From assembly GCA_964640385.1 (NCBI GenBank), contig CAZXFL010000006.1, forward strand, positions 1 to 64,000: 64,000 nt of DNA, read 5' to 3'. Every line of letters begins with the position of its first letter. The stretch's first letter is position 1. The DNA is from JBBDIK01 sp964640385. GTDB lineage: Bacteria > Actinomycetota > UBA4738 > JBBDHU01. Positions 32,184 to 41,241 of the stretch are shown here, in pieces. The translations under genes and the position numbers were made by a program. Under the pieces are notes generated by a model, which saw only the letters and a program-made list of their open reading frames with translations, did not search any database and was not told where the DNA came from.

Positions 32184-34025
32184 CTACTCGGGGACCAGAA
32201 CCCCCGGGATGTGCTGCGCCAGGAACTCCAGCATCATCCGCACGTGCACGATCTCCTCGTCGGTGACCTGCGAGGAGTGGCCGGTCCCGTACGTGTGCGA
32301 CTCGACGTCACCGCCGGCCTCGCGCAGCGCGTTCACGTAGTTCTCCACCTGCCGCGGCGGGCATCGCGTGTCGTTCTCCCCGTACAGGATGAAGACGGGG
32401 CAGGCGACCTCGTCGACGTAGGTTATCGGCGACCGCGGCGTGATGAATTCGGGGATCTCGGCCGGGGGAGCGCCGAGGTACGCGCGGTCCATGGCCTGAA
32501 GCGACGGGGCGGAGTCCTCGTAGCCCGCGATGTAGTCGCCGACCGGAACGATCCCCAGGGCCGCCTTCCAGCGCTCGGGATGCAGCCCGATCCCCAGGAG
32601 CGTGAGGTATCCGCCCCACGACGTGCCGCCGATCGCACACCGGTCCGGATCGGCGACCCCTTCGGCGATCAGCCGATCCGTCCAGTCGTTCAGGTCTTCC
32701 GTCTCGGGGAACCCGATGTTGCGGATGAGCCGGTCGCGCCAGTCCGCACCGAACCCCGAGGTCCCCCGGTAATTCACGAGTGCTACCGCGAGCCCGGCAT
32801 CAGCGAACGCCTGGACCTTCGGCGCCCAGTAGTCGCCCCAGAACCAGGCGGGTCCGCCGTGGACCAGGTTGATGAGCGGATACGGCGGATCCCCGTCGGG
32901 GGTGACCAGGAAGCCCTGCACCGGTTCGCCATGCCGGTTCGCCACGTGCATCGAGGCGTACGGCCGGCCAGTCAGTACGACGTCGGGCGGTGTGGCCGGC
33001 CTGAAGACCTGTTCGCCTGTGGAGGAATAGATGACGTCGGACATGCTCCCGCTGTCGTGACGGAACCAAACCGATCCGTCCGGCCGAACGCCACCGCCCC
33101 ACACGCACCCGTCCGGGTGCTCGATCGGCGTCGTGGCACCCGTCGCGACGTCGACCCGATAGAGATGGCTCCTGGCGTCGAGGAACTGCGAGACGAGGAT
33201 CGACGAGCCGTCCGGCCAGACATCGTAGGGGTCGATCTCGCCGGACAGGTCAAGGGGGATGTCGGTGACCGCCGCGGTCTCGACGTTCCAGATCGCCGGC
33301 CGATGGAAGCCCGTCCGCTCGTGGCGGAAGATCAGGCGCGAGTCACCCTCCTCCGGCATCCAGACGCAGGCCCAGAGGTCCAGGTCCCCATCGTCCTGCT
33401 CGCCGACCGGCTCGAAGGTGTCGAGGTCGTAGACGCGCAGGGCGTAGTGAAGCTGGTTGCCCGATTCCGCGTGCGCGATGCAGAGGTAGCGCTCGTCGGC
33501 GGAGAGCGCAGCGTTGTTGTAGCCGCCCCACTCGGGAAGCGGGATGCGGAGTTCCTCCGGATGCTCGTGGAGCACCCGCGCCGGTCCGCCGTCACGGGAC
33601 ACGTACACCCTGAAGCCGTCGTCGTAACCCATGGCCATCGCAGCGGTTCGGTTGCCGAGGGCCAGGCCGGAGTACCAGCCGAACGGAACGTCGGGCAGCA
33701 GCGGCTGGGGTTCGGCGCCCCCGTCGAACGGGGCCACGACCCACGTGCCGGCTTCCTTCCCGTCGGGGTCGGAGAACCAGACGACGCTCTGTCCGTCCGG
33801 TGTCGGCGTGGGATCGCAGCCCTCCTCGGGAAGGATGCCGACGGGTTCGTGGCTGGCCTGGCGGCGTTCACCGGTGGCGGCGTCGAAGGCCCAGGCCTGC
33901 ATGGAGCCGCCCTCGTCGGACAGGAGGACGCATCGGTCCGGCGCGGCGCGCGACCACGACGGCATGTTCACGTACGGGGCGAGGAACCTGCGTTCCCAGA
34001 CGGGCCGTTCAACGGATCCAGCCAT
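32184..34025 (-). CDS. S9-family prolyl oligopeptidase-like serine peptidase
   Basis: A 613-residue S9 peptidase: an N-terminal beta-propeller part (to about 350) and an alpha/beta hydrolase domain. The nucleophile Ser is in GGTSWGGYLTL, the Asp in YGENDTRCPP and the His in GTGHSSQV. It cleaves oligopeptides or acyl-aminoacyl peptides. The start ATG 34025 is chosen since upstream sequence is not conserved-looking. It is divergent from the glycosyltransferase gene, 60 bp apart. Confidence 0.88.
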   Translation of the reverse strand: MAGSVERPVWERRFLAPYVNMPSWSRAAPDRCVLLSDEGGSMQAWAFDAATGERRQASHEPVGILPEEGCDPTPTPDGQSVVWFSDPDGKEAGTWVVAPFDGGAEPQPLLPDVPFGWYSGLALGNRTAAMAMGYDDGFRVYVSRDGGPARVLHEHPEELRIPLPEWGGYNNAALSADERYLCIAHAESGNQLHYALRVYDLDTFEPVGEQDDGDLDLWACVWMPEEGDSRLIFRHERTGFHRPAIWNVETAAVTDIPLDLSGEIDPYDVWPDGSSILVSQFLDARSHLYRVDVATGATTPIEHPDGCVWGGGVRPDGSVWFRHDSGSMSDVIYSSTGEQVFRPATPPDVVLTGRPYASMHVANRHGEPVQGFLVTPDGDPPYPLINLVHGGPAWFWGDYWAPKVQAFADAGLAVALVNYRGTSGFGADWRDRLIRNIGFPETEDLNDWTDRLIAEGVADPDRCAIGGTSWGGYLTLLGIGLHPERWKAALGIVPVGDYIAGYEDSAPSLQAMDRAYLGAPPAEIPEFITPRSPITYVDEVACPVFILYGENDTRCPPRQVENYVNALREAGGDVESHTYGTGHSSQVTDEEIVHVRMMLEFLAQHIPGVLVPE

Positions 34026-34085
34026 GCGGAGAGGCACGTTAGCACCAACTTGACCCATCGGGGTCGGACCGCCAGAGTCAGGCCT

Positions 34086-35384
34086 GTGACCGGGAAGACC
34101 ATCGTCTTCTTCCCCGAGGGGGCCTACGGGCCGACGAACAACTGCGTCGGCATCGCCAACGTTCTCCGCGAACGAGGGCACCGGGTCGTCTTCGTCCTTG
34201 AAGAGTCCTTCAAGGGAACCTTGGAGGCCAAGGGCTTCGAGGAGGCGCTCATGCGCCTCAAACCTGCACCCGAACAACCCGAGGAACCCGGCCAGTTCTG
34301 GAAGGACTTCGTCCGCGAGACCGCGCCGGCGTTCCGAACCTCGACCTTCGAGCAGCTCGAGAACTTCATCAAGCCGGTTTGGGAGGAACTGATCGATGGC
34401 TCCAAGTATGTCGACGATCGGCTCCGCGAGATCTGGACGGAGGTAACGCCCGACGTGATCGTCGAGGACAACGTGATCGCGTTCCCTGCGGTCCCTGCGT
34501 CCGGCATCCCGTGGGTTCGCATCGTCTCGTGCAACCCGCTGGAGATGAAGGATCCCGACCTGCCGCCGACGTTCTCCGGACTGCCGACCGCCGATCCGTC
34601 CGGCCGCGTCCAGTTCCGCCGCCGCTACCGGGACCTGCACCGGACCCTGCAGAAGAGCTTCAGCGCGTTCTGCGAAGAGCAGGGTGCGCCAGCGCTCCCG
34701 GACGGCGAGTTCATCCACGAGTCCCCCTGGCTGAATCTGTACCTGTACCCGCCGGAGGTCGACTACTCACGGTCGATCCCGCTCGGACCGACCTGGCACC
34801 GCCTCGGCTCCTGCGTGCGCGACGCCGACGAGGACTGGGAACTCCCCGCCGAACTCGCCGGCTCGTCCGGGAAGCTTATCTACCTCTCACTTGGCTCCCT
34901 CGGCTCGGCGGACACCGAGCTGATGAACCGGCTCACCTCGCTATTGGCGAAGTCCCCGCACCGGGTGATCGTCAGCATGGGGCCCCAGCACGAGGAGATC
35001 GAGTTGCGCGACCGTCAGGCTGGGGCAGAGTTCCTCCCGCAGACGAAGATCCTGCCGAACGTGGACCTCGTCATCACGCACGGCGGCAACAACACGGTCA
35101 CCGAGTCGTTCCACTTCGGCAAGCCGATGATGGTGCTGCCGCTGTTCTGGGACCAGCATGACAACGCGCAACGGGTGAACGAGACCGGCTACGGCGTTCA
35201 GCTCTCGACCTACGCGTTCAGCGAGTTGGAGTTCTTCACGGCTCTGGACCGGCTGCTGTCCGACGCGGCTCTGGCGGCGCGGATGAAGGACATCGCCGCG
35301 CGCCTGCAGGCTGATCCCGGGACCGCTCGCGCCGCCAACCTGATCGAGCGCCTGGCCGAATCGGGCGAACCGGTCACGCGCTGA
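34086..35384 (+). CDS. MGT-type glycosyltransferase (GT1 family)
   Basis: A 432-residue GT1 enzyme. The C-terminal donor site is clear: ITHGGNNTVTESFHFGKPMMVLPLFWDQ, the bacterial variant of the UGT box (cited in parts: HGGNNTVTE, GKPMMVLPLFWDQ). It would move a sugar from a UDP- or dTDP-sugar to a small lipid or metabolite. The start GTG 34086 gives the Rossmann start TIVFFPEGAYGPTNN. It is convergent with the DUF3152 gene. Confidence 0.85.
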   Translation: MTGKTIVFFPEGAYGPTNNCVGIANVLRERGHRVVFVLEESFKGTLEAKGFEEALMRLKPAPEQPEEPGQFWKDFVRETAPAFRTSTFEQLENFIKPVWEELIDGSKYVDDRLREIWTEVTPDVIVEDNVIAFPAVPASGIPWVRIVSCNPLEMKDPDLPPTFSGLPTADPSGRVQFRRRYRDLHRTLQKSFSAFCEEQGAPALPDGEFIHESPWLNLYLYPPEVDYSRSIPLGPTWHRLGSCVRDADEDWELPAELAGSSGKLIYLSLGSLGSADTELMNRLTSLLAKSPHRVIVSMGPQHEEIELRDRQAGAEFLPQTKILPNVDLVITHGGNNTVTESFHFGKPMMVLPLFWDQHDNAQRVNETGYGVQLSTYAFSELEFFTALDRLLSDAALAARMKDIAARLQADPGTARAANLIERLAESGEPVTR

Positions 35385-35417
35385 GCGGGCCGCCCACGCC
35401 TGTGCAGTGCCGGGCTG

Positions 35418-36134
35418 CTACGGCCAGGGGTTCGGCACGCAAGGAGAGACTCCCTTGGTCTGCTGCATCATGATCGGCGCCTTCTGCCCCGAACCGCCGC
35501 ACGTGGCATGGCCGTTGCCAAGCGCATGCCCGACCTCGTGATTGATCATGTAGATGCGGTAGTGGTGCAGGTCGTTGCCGTACGCGGATGCTCCCCGCTT
35601 CCAGCGCATCGAGTTCAGCACGGCGTTCTCGGCTTGATAACAGGAGTAGATGCCGACGGTCTCCAGCGGCAGGCAGAGTTGGTCGGTCAGATCCGGGCTT
35701 GCGAGGATGACGTGGAAGTCCACGGGTCCGCGGTCGACGCGCCCGAAGGTCCCGGGCCAGCTGCGCTTGTCGAAGAGCACTTCGTCCACCTGTCGCGCGA
35801 ACGCCTCCGCATCCTCCGTGATCCCTTCCTCCACCTCGACAACGTAGGTGTAGGTGGCGGAACCCTTGCCTTCCTGTTCGTGGCCCTCGGCGGTGATGAG
35901 CTTGCCGGTCGGGTGGTAGCGCTCGCGTTCGCGCCTCTCCCGCTCCTCCTGACGCCGGTTCTTCTCCTCCCGGAGCTCGGACCGCAAGGAGGGTGATGGG
36001 GGCACCGAGACACTCGGTGCCGGGGGCGAAGACCCGAACGGCCCGGCACTCGGCGACGGTGGAGCGCACCCCGCCGAGACCAGCGCGACCAGGATCGCCG
36101 GCCAGACCACACCTCTCCTCGTGCCGCTGCTCAT
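35418..36134 (-). CDS. DUF3152 lipoprotein, metalloprotease-like
   Basis: A 238-residue exported protein. The N-terminal lipobox (VSAGC, Cys about 23) is followed by a Ser/Pro-rich linker, a charged helix (LREEKNRRQEERERRERER) and a DUF3152 domain with HEVGHALGNGH, a zinc-protease motif. Two pairs of Cys are present near the end. A TAGGCT box (36144-36149) is 9 nt before the ATG. Secreted protease function is inferred. Confidence 0.82.
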   Translation of the reverse strand: MSSGTRRGVVWPAILVALVSAGCAPPSPSAGPFGSSPPAPSVSVPPSPSLRSELREEKNRRQEERERRERERYHPTGKLITAEGHEQEGKGSATYTYVVEVEEGITEDAEAFARQVDEVLFDKRSWPGTFGRVDRGPVDFHVILASPDLTDQLCLPLETVGIYSCYQAENAVLNSMRWKRGASAYGNDLHHYRIYMINHEVGHALGNGHATCGGSGQKAPIMMQQTKGVSPCVPNPWP

Positions 36135-36245
36135 GCCGGAGCGAGCCTACCCGGAGGTCCTCGCGGCGGGCCAACGACCGGCCGGCGACGGGGGCGAACC
36201 ACCCGAACGGGCCACTCAGCGCCCCCGTTCCGATGCCGATATGGG

Positions 36246-36281
36246 ATGGTGAGGAACGATGACATGGTGAGGAACGATGAC
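36246..36281 (+). repeat. 18-bp tandem duplication of a translation start region
   Basis: The 18-mer at 36246-36263 is repeated exactly at 36264-36281. Each copy carries a GAGGAA ribosome site. The first copy's ATG (36259) opens a 3-codon ORF that stops at 36268-36270, just before the second copy's site. Confidence 0.9.
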
Positions 36282-36282
36282 C

Positions 36283-37374
36283 ATGACACGCCGAACGCTC
36301 GTCCCCAGCACCATCGCCCTGCTGCTGGCACTCGCCCTGCTGCCCGCAACCCCGGCCCAGGCCGTCGTCACTCGCCAGCGGATCGGCGGCGCCCTGAACT
36401 TCCCGGCGGCCTTCACGTTCACGCCCGACGGGAGCACGATCTTCTACGGGGAACTGAACACCGGCCAGATCCGGACGATAACGTCGACCGGCCAGAGCGA
36501 TTCCGCATTCTTCACCGTGCCGAATATCTACACCGCGGGCGAGGATGGGTTGCTGGGGCTCGCCGTTCACCCGAACTACCCAACCACGCCCTATGTGTAC
36601 GCCTACGTGACCCGCACCGACAACGGCCGCAAGAACCAGGTCGTGCGCATCACCGACAACGCCGGCAACGGCGAGAACATGACGATCATCTTCGAGTCGG
36701 ATACCGCTGCCGGTGAGTACCACGACGGCGGGCACATCGCATTCGGTCCGGACAGCAAGCTCTACGCGGTCGTGGGAGAGGCACACGGACCCGCCAACGC
36801 CCAAAACCTGAACAACGACGCCGGAAAGATCCTCCGGATGAACGACACCGGGAGCATCCCGGGCGACAACCCGTTCAACGGGAGCCGGATCTGGTCGTAC
36901 GGGATCCGCAACTCCTTCGGGTTCGGGTTCGATCCGCTGACCGGCAAACTCTGGGAGTCCGAGAACGGCCCAGAGTGTAACGACGAGATCAACCGCATCA
37001 TCAAGAGCCGCAACTACGGATGGGGACCTAGCGAGACCTGCAGCGGCAGCGCCCCGAAGAACACCAACGACAGCGGGCCGAATCCCGTGATGCCGAAGAT
37101 GTATCGCGTTTCGACCGTCGCCCCGACCGGGCTCACCTTCTGCGACGGATGCGGCCTGGGCACCAAGTCCGAGGGGCGGATGTTCTTCGGCGAGTACAAC
37201 AACGGCATCATCCGCCGCGTCACGCTGACGGACTCAAGGAACGCGGTCGTCACGGGATGGAACAACGCCGCCTACTACCACAACGGCGACGGGATCCTCT
37301 CGATGGAAGCCGCCCCGGACGGGCGCATCTACTTCAGCGACTCGAGCGGGATCTACCTGCTCACCCGAACGTGA
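36283..37374 (+). CDS. Secreted glucose/sorbosone dehydrogenase-like beta-propeller (copy 1)
   Basis: A 363-residue protein with a signal peptide (RRTLVPSTIALLLALALLPA) and a PQQ-type sugar dehydrogenase propeller (EDGLLGLAVHPNYP, DGGHIAFGPDSKLYAVVGE, SENGPECNDEINR, APTGLTFCDGCG). These use PQQ and Ca to oxidise aldoses. The usual catalytic His in HDGGH is kept (YHDGGH). Four Cys suggest disulfides. ATG 36283 is chosen as GAGGAA is then 8 nt away. It overlaps its paralog by 4 bp. Confidence 0.85.
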   Translation: MTRRTLVPSTIALLLALALLPATPAQAVVTRQRIGGALNFPAAFTFTPDGSTIFYGELNTGQIRTITSTGQSDSAFFTVPNIYTAGEDGLLGLAVHPNYPTTPYVYAYVTRTDNGRKNQVVRITDNAGNGENMTIIFESDTAAGEYHDGGHIAFGPDSKLYAVVGEAHGPANAQNLNNDAGKILRMNDTGSIPGDNPFNGSRIWSYGIRNSFGFGFDPLTGKLWESENGPECNDEINRIIKSRNYGWGPSETCSGSAPKNTNDSGPNPVMPKMYRVSTVAPTGLTFCDGCGLGTKSEGRMFFGEYNNGIIRRVTLTDSRNAVVTGWNNAAYYHNGDGILSMEAAPDGRIYFSDSSGIYLLTRT

Positions 37375-38462
37375 GGCGATCGCGGACGAGCGTCACGGGC
37401 GTCACGCTCCTCCTGCTGGCAGGGCTGTTCGCACTCCCGACCCCCGTCGCCCGGGCGGCGACCGGCCTGATCCCGTTCGCCGAAGGCCTCGATTTCCCCG
37501 CCGCCTTCACGTTCGCGCCGGACGGGCGAGTCTTCTACGCCGAACGCCTCACCGGCAAGGTCCGGATCCTGGCCGCGGACGCATCTACCGACGACCTCTT
37601 CGTCACGGTTCCCGGTCTGTGGTTCGACCAAGGCGGCGGCGTGCTCGGGATCGCGCTGCATCCGGCCTATCCGGGCACGCCGCAGGTCTACGTCTACGTG
37701 ACCCGCGACATCGGCGGCGCGGCGCGCAACCAGATCCTGCGCTACACCGACACCGGTGGAACCGGAACCAACATGGAGCTCATATGGGACGGGGGCCTCG
37801 ACGCCGGCCACCGACACCGGGGCGGACGCATCCTGTTCGGCCCGGACGGGATGCTCTACGCGCTCCAGGGGGACACGAGCGTCCCCGGTTATGCGCAGCG
37901 GCTCACCAACACGGCCGGCAAGGTGCTGCGCATGACGCCCGACGGGGCGGTTCCGGGGGACAACCCCTTCCCCGGCAACCTCATCTACGCCTACGGCTTC
38001 CGCAATTCCTACGGCTTCGACTTCGACCCGGTCAGCGGGGTGCTCTGGGAGAGTGAGAACGGACCGGCGTGCAACGACGAACTGAACCGGATCCCCGAGG
38101 GTCGCAACATGGGCTGGGGCCGCCATCAGGAGTGCGACGCGCCGCCCAACGCCCCGCGGAACACGAACCAAGACGGCCCTACCCCCGTGATGCCCGAGCG
38201 GTGGTACACGCCGACGATCGCGCCGACCGGCGTGGCGTTCTGCGATGGATGCGGCCTCCCCAACGGCGAGGGGCGACTGTTCATGGCCGACTGGAACACC
38301 GGCACGGTCCGGCGTGTGCGCCTGGACGCCGCCCGCAAGGAGGTCGCGGAGCAGCGGAAGGTCGTGGTCCACGATGACGGACTCATGTCGATCGAGGTGG
38401 CCCCCGACGGGCGCCTGTACGTCAGCGATCCGGACGGGATCTACCTGCTGGCCGTGGTGTGA
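37371..38462 (+). CDS. Secreted glucose/sorbosone dehydrogenase-like beta-propeller (copy 2)
   Basis: A 363-residue paralog of the preceding gene, starting at GTG overlapping its stop (GTGA). It has a signal peptide (TSVTGVTLLLLAGLFALP), GVLGIALHPAYPGTP, SENGPACNDELNR and the shared CDGCG near the end. The HDGGH site is changed to HRHRGG (residues about 143-148), so the catalytic His position may differ. The pair looks like a tandem duplication. Confidence 0.83.
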   Translation: MRRSRTSVTGVTLLLLAGLFALPTPVARAATGLIPFAEGLDFPAAFTFAPDGRVFYAERLTGKVRILAADASTDDLFVTVPGLWFDQGGGVLGIALHPAYPGTPQVYVYVTRDIGGAARNQILRYTDTGGTGTNMELIWDGGLDAGHRHRGGRILFGPDGMLYALQGDTSVPGYAQRLTNTAGKVLRMTPDGAVPGDNPFPGNLIYAYGFRNSYGFDFDPVSGVLWESENGPACNDELNRIPEGRNMGWGRHQECDAPPNAPRNTNQDGPTPVMPERWYTPTIAPTGVAFCDGCGLPNGEGRLFMADWNTGTVRRVRLDAARKEVAEQRKVVVHDDGLMSIEVAPDGRLYVSDPDGIYLLAVV

Positions 38463-38606
38463 GCCGCGTTCTAGCCATCCGACCTAAGTCGCATCCCCGA
38501 AGGATCTTCCGTCTCCCCCTCAGGTTTCCCGAGATCCCGCCGAACCTACAGTGAGGAAGCCACGCCTTTGGGGATGGCTCCCCGCACGAAGGGAGGCAGG
38601 GAACAC

Positions 38607-39071
38607 ATGCTCCGGCGCATAGCTGAGCGCCGGGAGGACGAGCGGGGTTTCACGCTCATCGAGTTGATGGTTGTCGTACTCATCATCGGAATCCTTATCG
38701 CCATCGCTCTCCCCACGTTCCTCGGCGCACGAGATCGAGCAGGGATTAGGGCGGCTCAAGCAAGACTCAAGGACTCCTTCACCGCTGCGGGGGTGTTCTA
38801 TACGGACGGTGAGTCCTACACGGGTCTTACAGATGTCGCTCTCGAAGGCATCGAACCCTCCATCGACGCGAATCTCTTGGTCTCTCCGAACGCAATCGTG
38901 AACCAGATCAGCATCCGGGGCGCAACCGGGGATGAGGTCGTGCTCGTCACCGGGACACCGAACGGCGACTTCGTGTGTATCGCCATGAGCGCCACCGGTC
39001 AGTTCCGGGGTATCAACGCGGCGGACGCATTCGACACACCCGCACAATGCGACGCGGCCACCGACTGGTAG
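38607..39071 (+). CDS. Type IV pilin-like protein
   Basis: A 154-residue prepilin. The class III signal RGFTLIELMVVVLIIGILIAI has cleavage after Gly14, then Phe15 and Glu19 (position 5 of the mature form). A globular domain with two C-terminal Cys (DFVCIAM, PAQCDAA) follows. ATG 38607 has GGGAGG upstream. No other pilus gene is in the window. Base use is less GC-rich than the neighbours. Confidence 0.85.
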   Translation: MLRRIAERREDERGFTLIELMVVVLIIGILIAIALPTFLGARDRAGIRAAQARLKDSFTAAGVFYTDGESYTGLTDVALEGIEPSIDANLLVSPNAIVNQISIRGATGDEVVLVTGTPNGDFVCIAMSATGQFRGINAADAFDTPAQCDAATDW

Positions 39072-39116
39072 TCCGAGGCGCCCGGCGGATCCAGAGGCAG
39101 CGCTCTCAGGCCGCCC

Positions 39117-39138
39117 CGCGCAGTGGCAAGGCTGCGCG
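39117..39138. terminator. Hairpin between convergent pilin and leuD genes
   Basis: CGCGCAG (39117-39123) and CTGCGCG (39132-39138), 8-base loop, no T run. It may help end transcription in either direction. Confidence 0.4.
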
Positions 39139-39142
39139 CCGC

Positions 39143-39730
39143 TCAGGCAGTGGTCGGGAGCCAAGTGGGGCGGGCCGACTCGTAGTGGTCGATCTCGTCC
39201 GCGCTCCGCAAGGTGAGCCCGATATCGTCGAGCCCTTCGAGCAGACGCCAGTGGGTGAAGTCGTCGAGTTCGAAGACTTCCTCCACCCCCGGCGCCCGAA
39301 CGGTCCGGGCGGCGAGATCGACCTCGATCTCGGTCGATGGATCGTCGAGTACGGCGTCCATCAGCGCACGGACCGATTCCGCCGGCAGCTCGACCGGCAG
39401 CAGGCCGATCTTGGTGCAGTTGTTGCGGAAGATATCGGCGAAGCTCGGCGCGATGACGGCCTTGAAACCGGCGTCTTCGATCGCCCACGGGGCGTGTTCG
39501 CGACTGGACCCGCAGCCGAAATTCTCCCCGGCGAGCATGATGCTGGCCCCCTCGTGATCCGGCCGGTTGATGATGAAGTCCGGGTCCTTGCGCCATTCGG
39601 CGAACAGGAACGGGCCGAAGCCGGTGCGCTCGATGCGCTTCAAGTATTCGGCGGGGATGATCTGGTCGGTGTCGACGTCCGAGCGGTCCACGGGAAGTGC
39701 CCGGCCCCTGATCAGCGTGATGGGTTCCAT
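39143..39730 (-). CDS. leuD: 3-isopropylmalate dehydratase, small subunit
   Basis: A 195-residue aconitase swivel-domain subunit for leucine synthesis. It has DVDTDQIIPAEYLK and ENFGCGSSREHAPWAI. ATG 39730 follows AAGGAGGAG. It is 26 nt after leuC and in one operon with it. Confidence 0.95.
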   Translation of the reverse strand: MEPITLIRGRALPVDRSDVDTDQIIPAEYLKRIERTGFGPFLFAEWRKDPDFIINRPDHEGASIMLAGENFGCGSSREHAPWAIEDAGFKAVIAPSFADIFRNNCTKIGLLPVELPAESVRALMDAVLDDPSTEIEVDLAARTVRAPGVEEVFELDDFTHWRLLEGLDDIGLTLRSADEIDHYESARPTWLPTTA

Positions 39731-39756
39731 CTGGTTCGGCTCCTCCTTCGTCGCGG

Positions 39757-41157
39757 TCAGGTCAGGTCGGCGGGCGTCGTGAAGTGGCCGGCGACCGCGG
39801 TCGCAGCAGCGACCTGCGGCGAGACCAGATGCGTCCGGCCACCCTTGCCCTGACGCCCTTCGAAGTTGCGGTTGCTGGTGCTGGCGCTTCGTTGTTGCGG
39901 CTGCAGCTGATCCGGATTCATGCCCAGGCACATCGAACACCCTGCCTCCCGCCACTCGAACCCGGCGTTCCGGAAGATCTCGTCGATCCCCTCCTCCTCG
40001 GCTTGGCGCTTCACCAGCATCGACCCGGGGACGACCATCGCCCGGACCTGCGGGTCGACCTGCCGCCCCCGAACGACTTCGGCGGCCGCGCGCAGATCCT
40101 CCATCCTGCTGTTCGTGCAGGATCCGATGAAGATGACATCGGGGCGGATGTCGCGGATGGGCGTGCCGGGATCCAGCCCCATGTAGGCGAGTGCCCGCTC
40201 GGCCGACTCGCGCTTCACGGGATCGGTGAAGCTGGATGGGTCCGGGACGGCGTCATCGATCGTCACGGTCTGGGCCGGGTTGGTTCCCCAGGACACGTTC
40301 GGTCTCAAGACCGTCGCGTCGAGCGTCACCTCGCGGTCGAACGTCGCCCCGTCATCGGTGGGGAGGGAACGCCAGTCCTCGAGGGCCGCCTCCCAGTCCG
40401 CCCCCTTCGGCGCGTGCGGGCGGCCTTCGATGTAGGCGAACGTCGTGTCGTCGGGCGCGACCATGCCAGCCCGGGCACCACCCTCGATCGACATGTTGCA
40501 GATGGTCATCCGGCCCTCCATCGAAAGGGCGCGGATCGCAGATCCGCGGTATTCGATGACGTGCCCCACGCCGCCACCGGTGCCGATGGTGGCGATGATG
40601 CCCAAGATGATGTCTTTGGCGGTGACGCCTTGCGGCAGATCCCCGTCGACCGTGACCGCCATCGTCCCCGGTTTCTTCTGCGGGAGGGTCTGCGTGGCCA
40701 GGACGTGTTCGACCTCGCTTGTCCCGATCCCGATGGCCAGCGCGCCGAACGCTCCGTGGGTCGAGGTGTGCGAGTCGCCGCAGACGATCATGAGGCCAGG
40801 TTGCGTCAATCCCATCTGCGGTCCGATGACATGCACGATGCCCTGGCCGGCGTCCCCCATCGGGTACAGACGGATACCGAACTCGGCGCAGTTCTTCGAG
40901 AGCGCCTCCATCTGTTTGGCCGAGATCGGGTCCTCGAGCGGCCGGTCGAGACCCGCGGTCGGGACGTTGTGGTCCATGGTGGCGACAGTCAGGTCGGGAC
41001 GGCGTACCTGCCGCCCCGCGAGACGGAGTCCTTCGAAGGCCTGCGGTGAGGTGACCTCGTGGACGAGGTGCAGATCGACGTAGAGCACGTCGGGCTCGCC
41101 GTTGGCGCGGTGAACGACGTGGCGTTCCCACACCCTCTCGGCCATCGTCTGCGGCAT
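39757..41157 (-). CDS. leuC: 3-isopropylmalate dehydratase, large subunit
   Basis: A 466-residue aconitase-family enzyme that isomerises isopropylmalate in leucine synthesis. 4Fe-4S Cys are in IGSCTNSR and GCSMCLGMN. Typical are MDHNVPT, VCGDSHTSTHGAFG and ASTSNRNFEGRQG. ATG 41157 has GGAGG upstream. It is divergent from the IclR regulator. Confidence 0.95.
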   Translation of the reverse strand: MPQTMAERVWERHVVHRANGEPDVLYVDLHLVHEVTSPQAFEGLRLAGRQVRRPDLTVATMDHNVPTAGLDRPLEDPISAKQMEALSKNCAEFGIRLYPMGDAGQGIVHVIGPQMGLTQPGLMIVCGDSHTSTHGAFGALAIGIGTSEVEHVLATQTLPQKKPGTMAVTVDGDLPQGVTAKDIILGIIATIGTGGGVGHVIEYRGSAIRALSMEGRMTICNMSIEGGARAGMVAPDDTTFAYIEGRPHAPKGADWEAALEDWRSLPTDDGATFDREVTLDATVLRPNVSWGTNPAQTVTIDDAVPDPSSFTDPVKRESAERALAYMGLDPGTPIRDIRPDVIFIGSCTNSRMEDLRAAAEVVRGRQVDPQVRAMVVPGSMLVKRQAEEEGIDEIFRNAGFEWREAGCSMCLGMNPDQLQPQQRSASTSNRNFEGRQGKGGRTHLVSPQVAAATAVAGHFTTPADLT

Positions 41158-41204
41158 CTCTTGAACCTCCGAGTGCTCCTACCTCATGCCTGTCCCGAGG
41201 GGTT

Positions 41205-41241
41205 GTTCCAAATAGTGGAACTTTGTATCATTATTTGGAAC
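41205..41241. promoter_or_regulatory. Operator-like inverted repeat between leuC and the IclR gene
   Basis: GTTCCAAATA (41205-41214) and TATTTGGAAC (41232-41241) are perfect 10-bp arms, 17-bp spacer. Inside, GTTCCA (41205-41210) and TGGAAC (41216-41221) form a shorter dyad. A TATCAT box for the IclR gene lies in the spacer (41226-41231). It probably binds the IclR protein itself. Confidence 0.7.
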
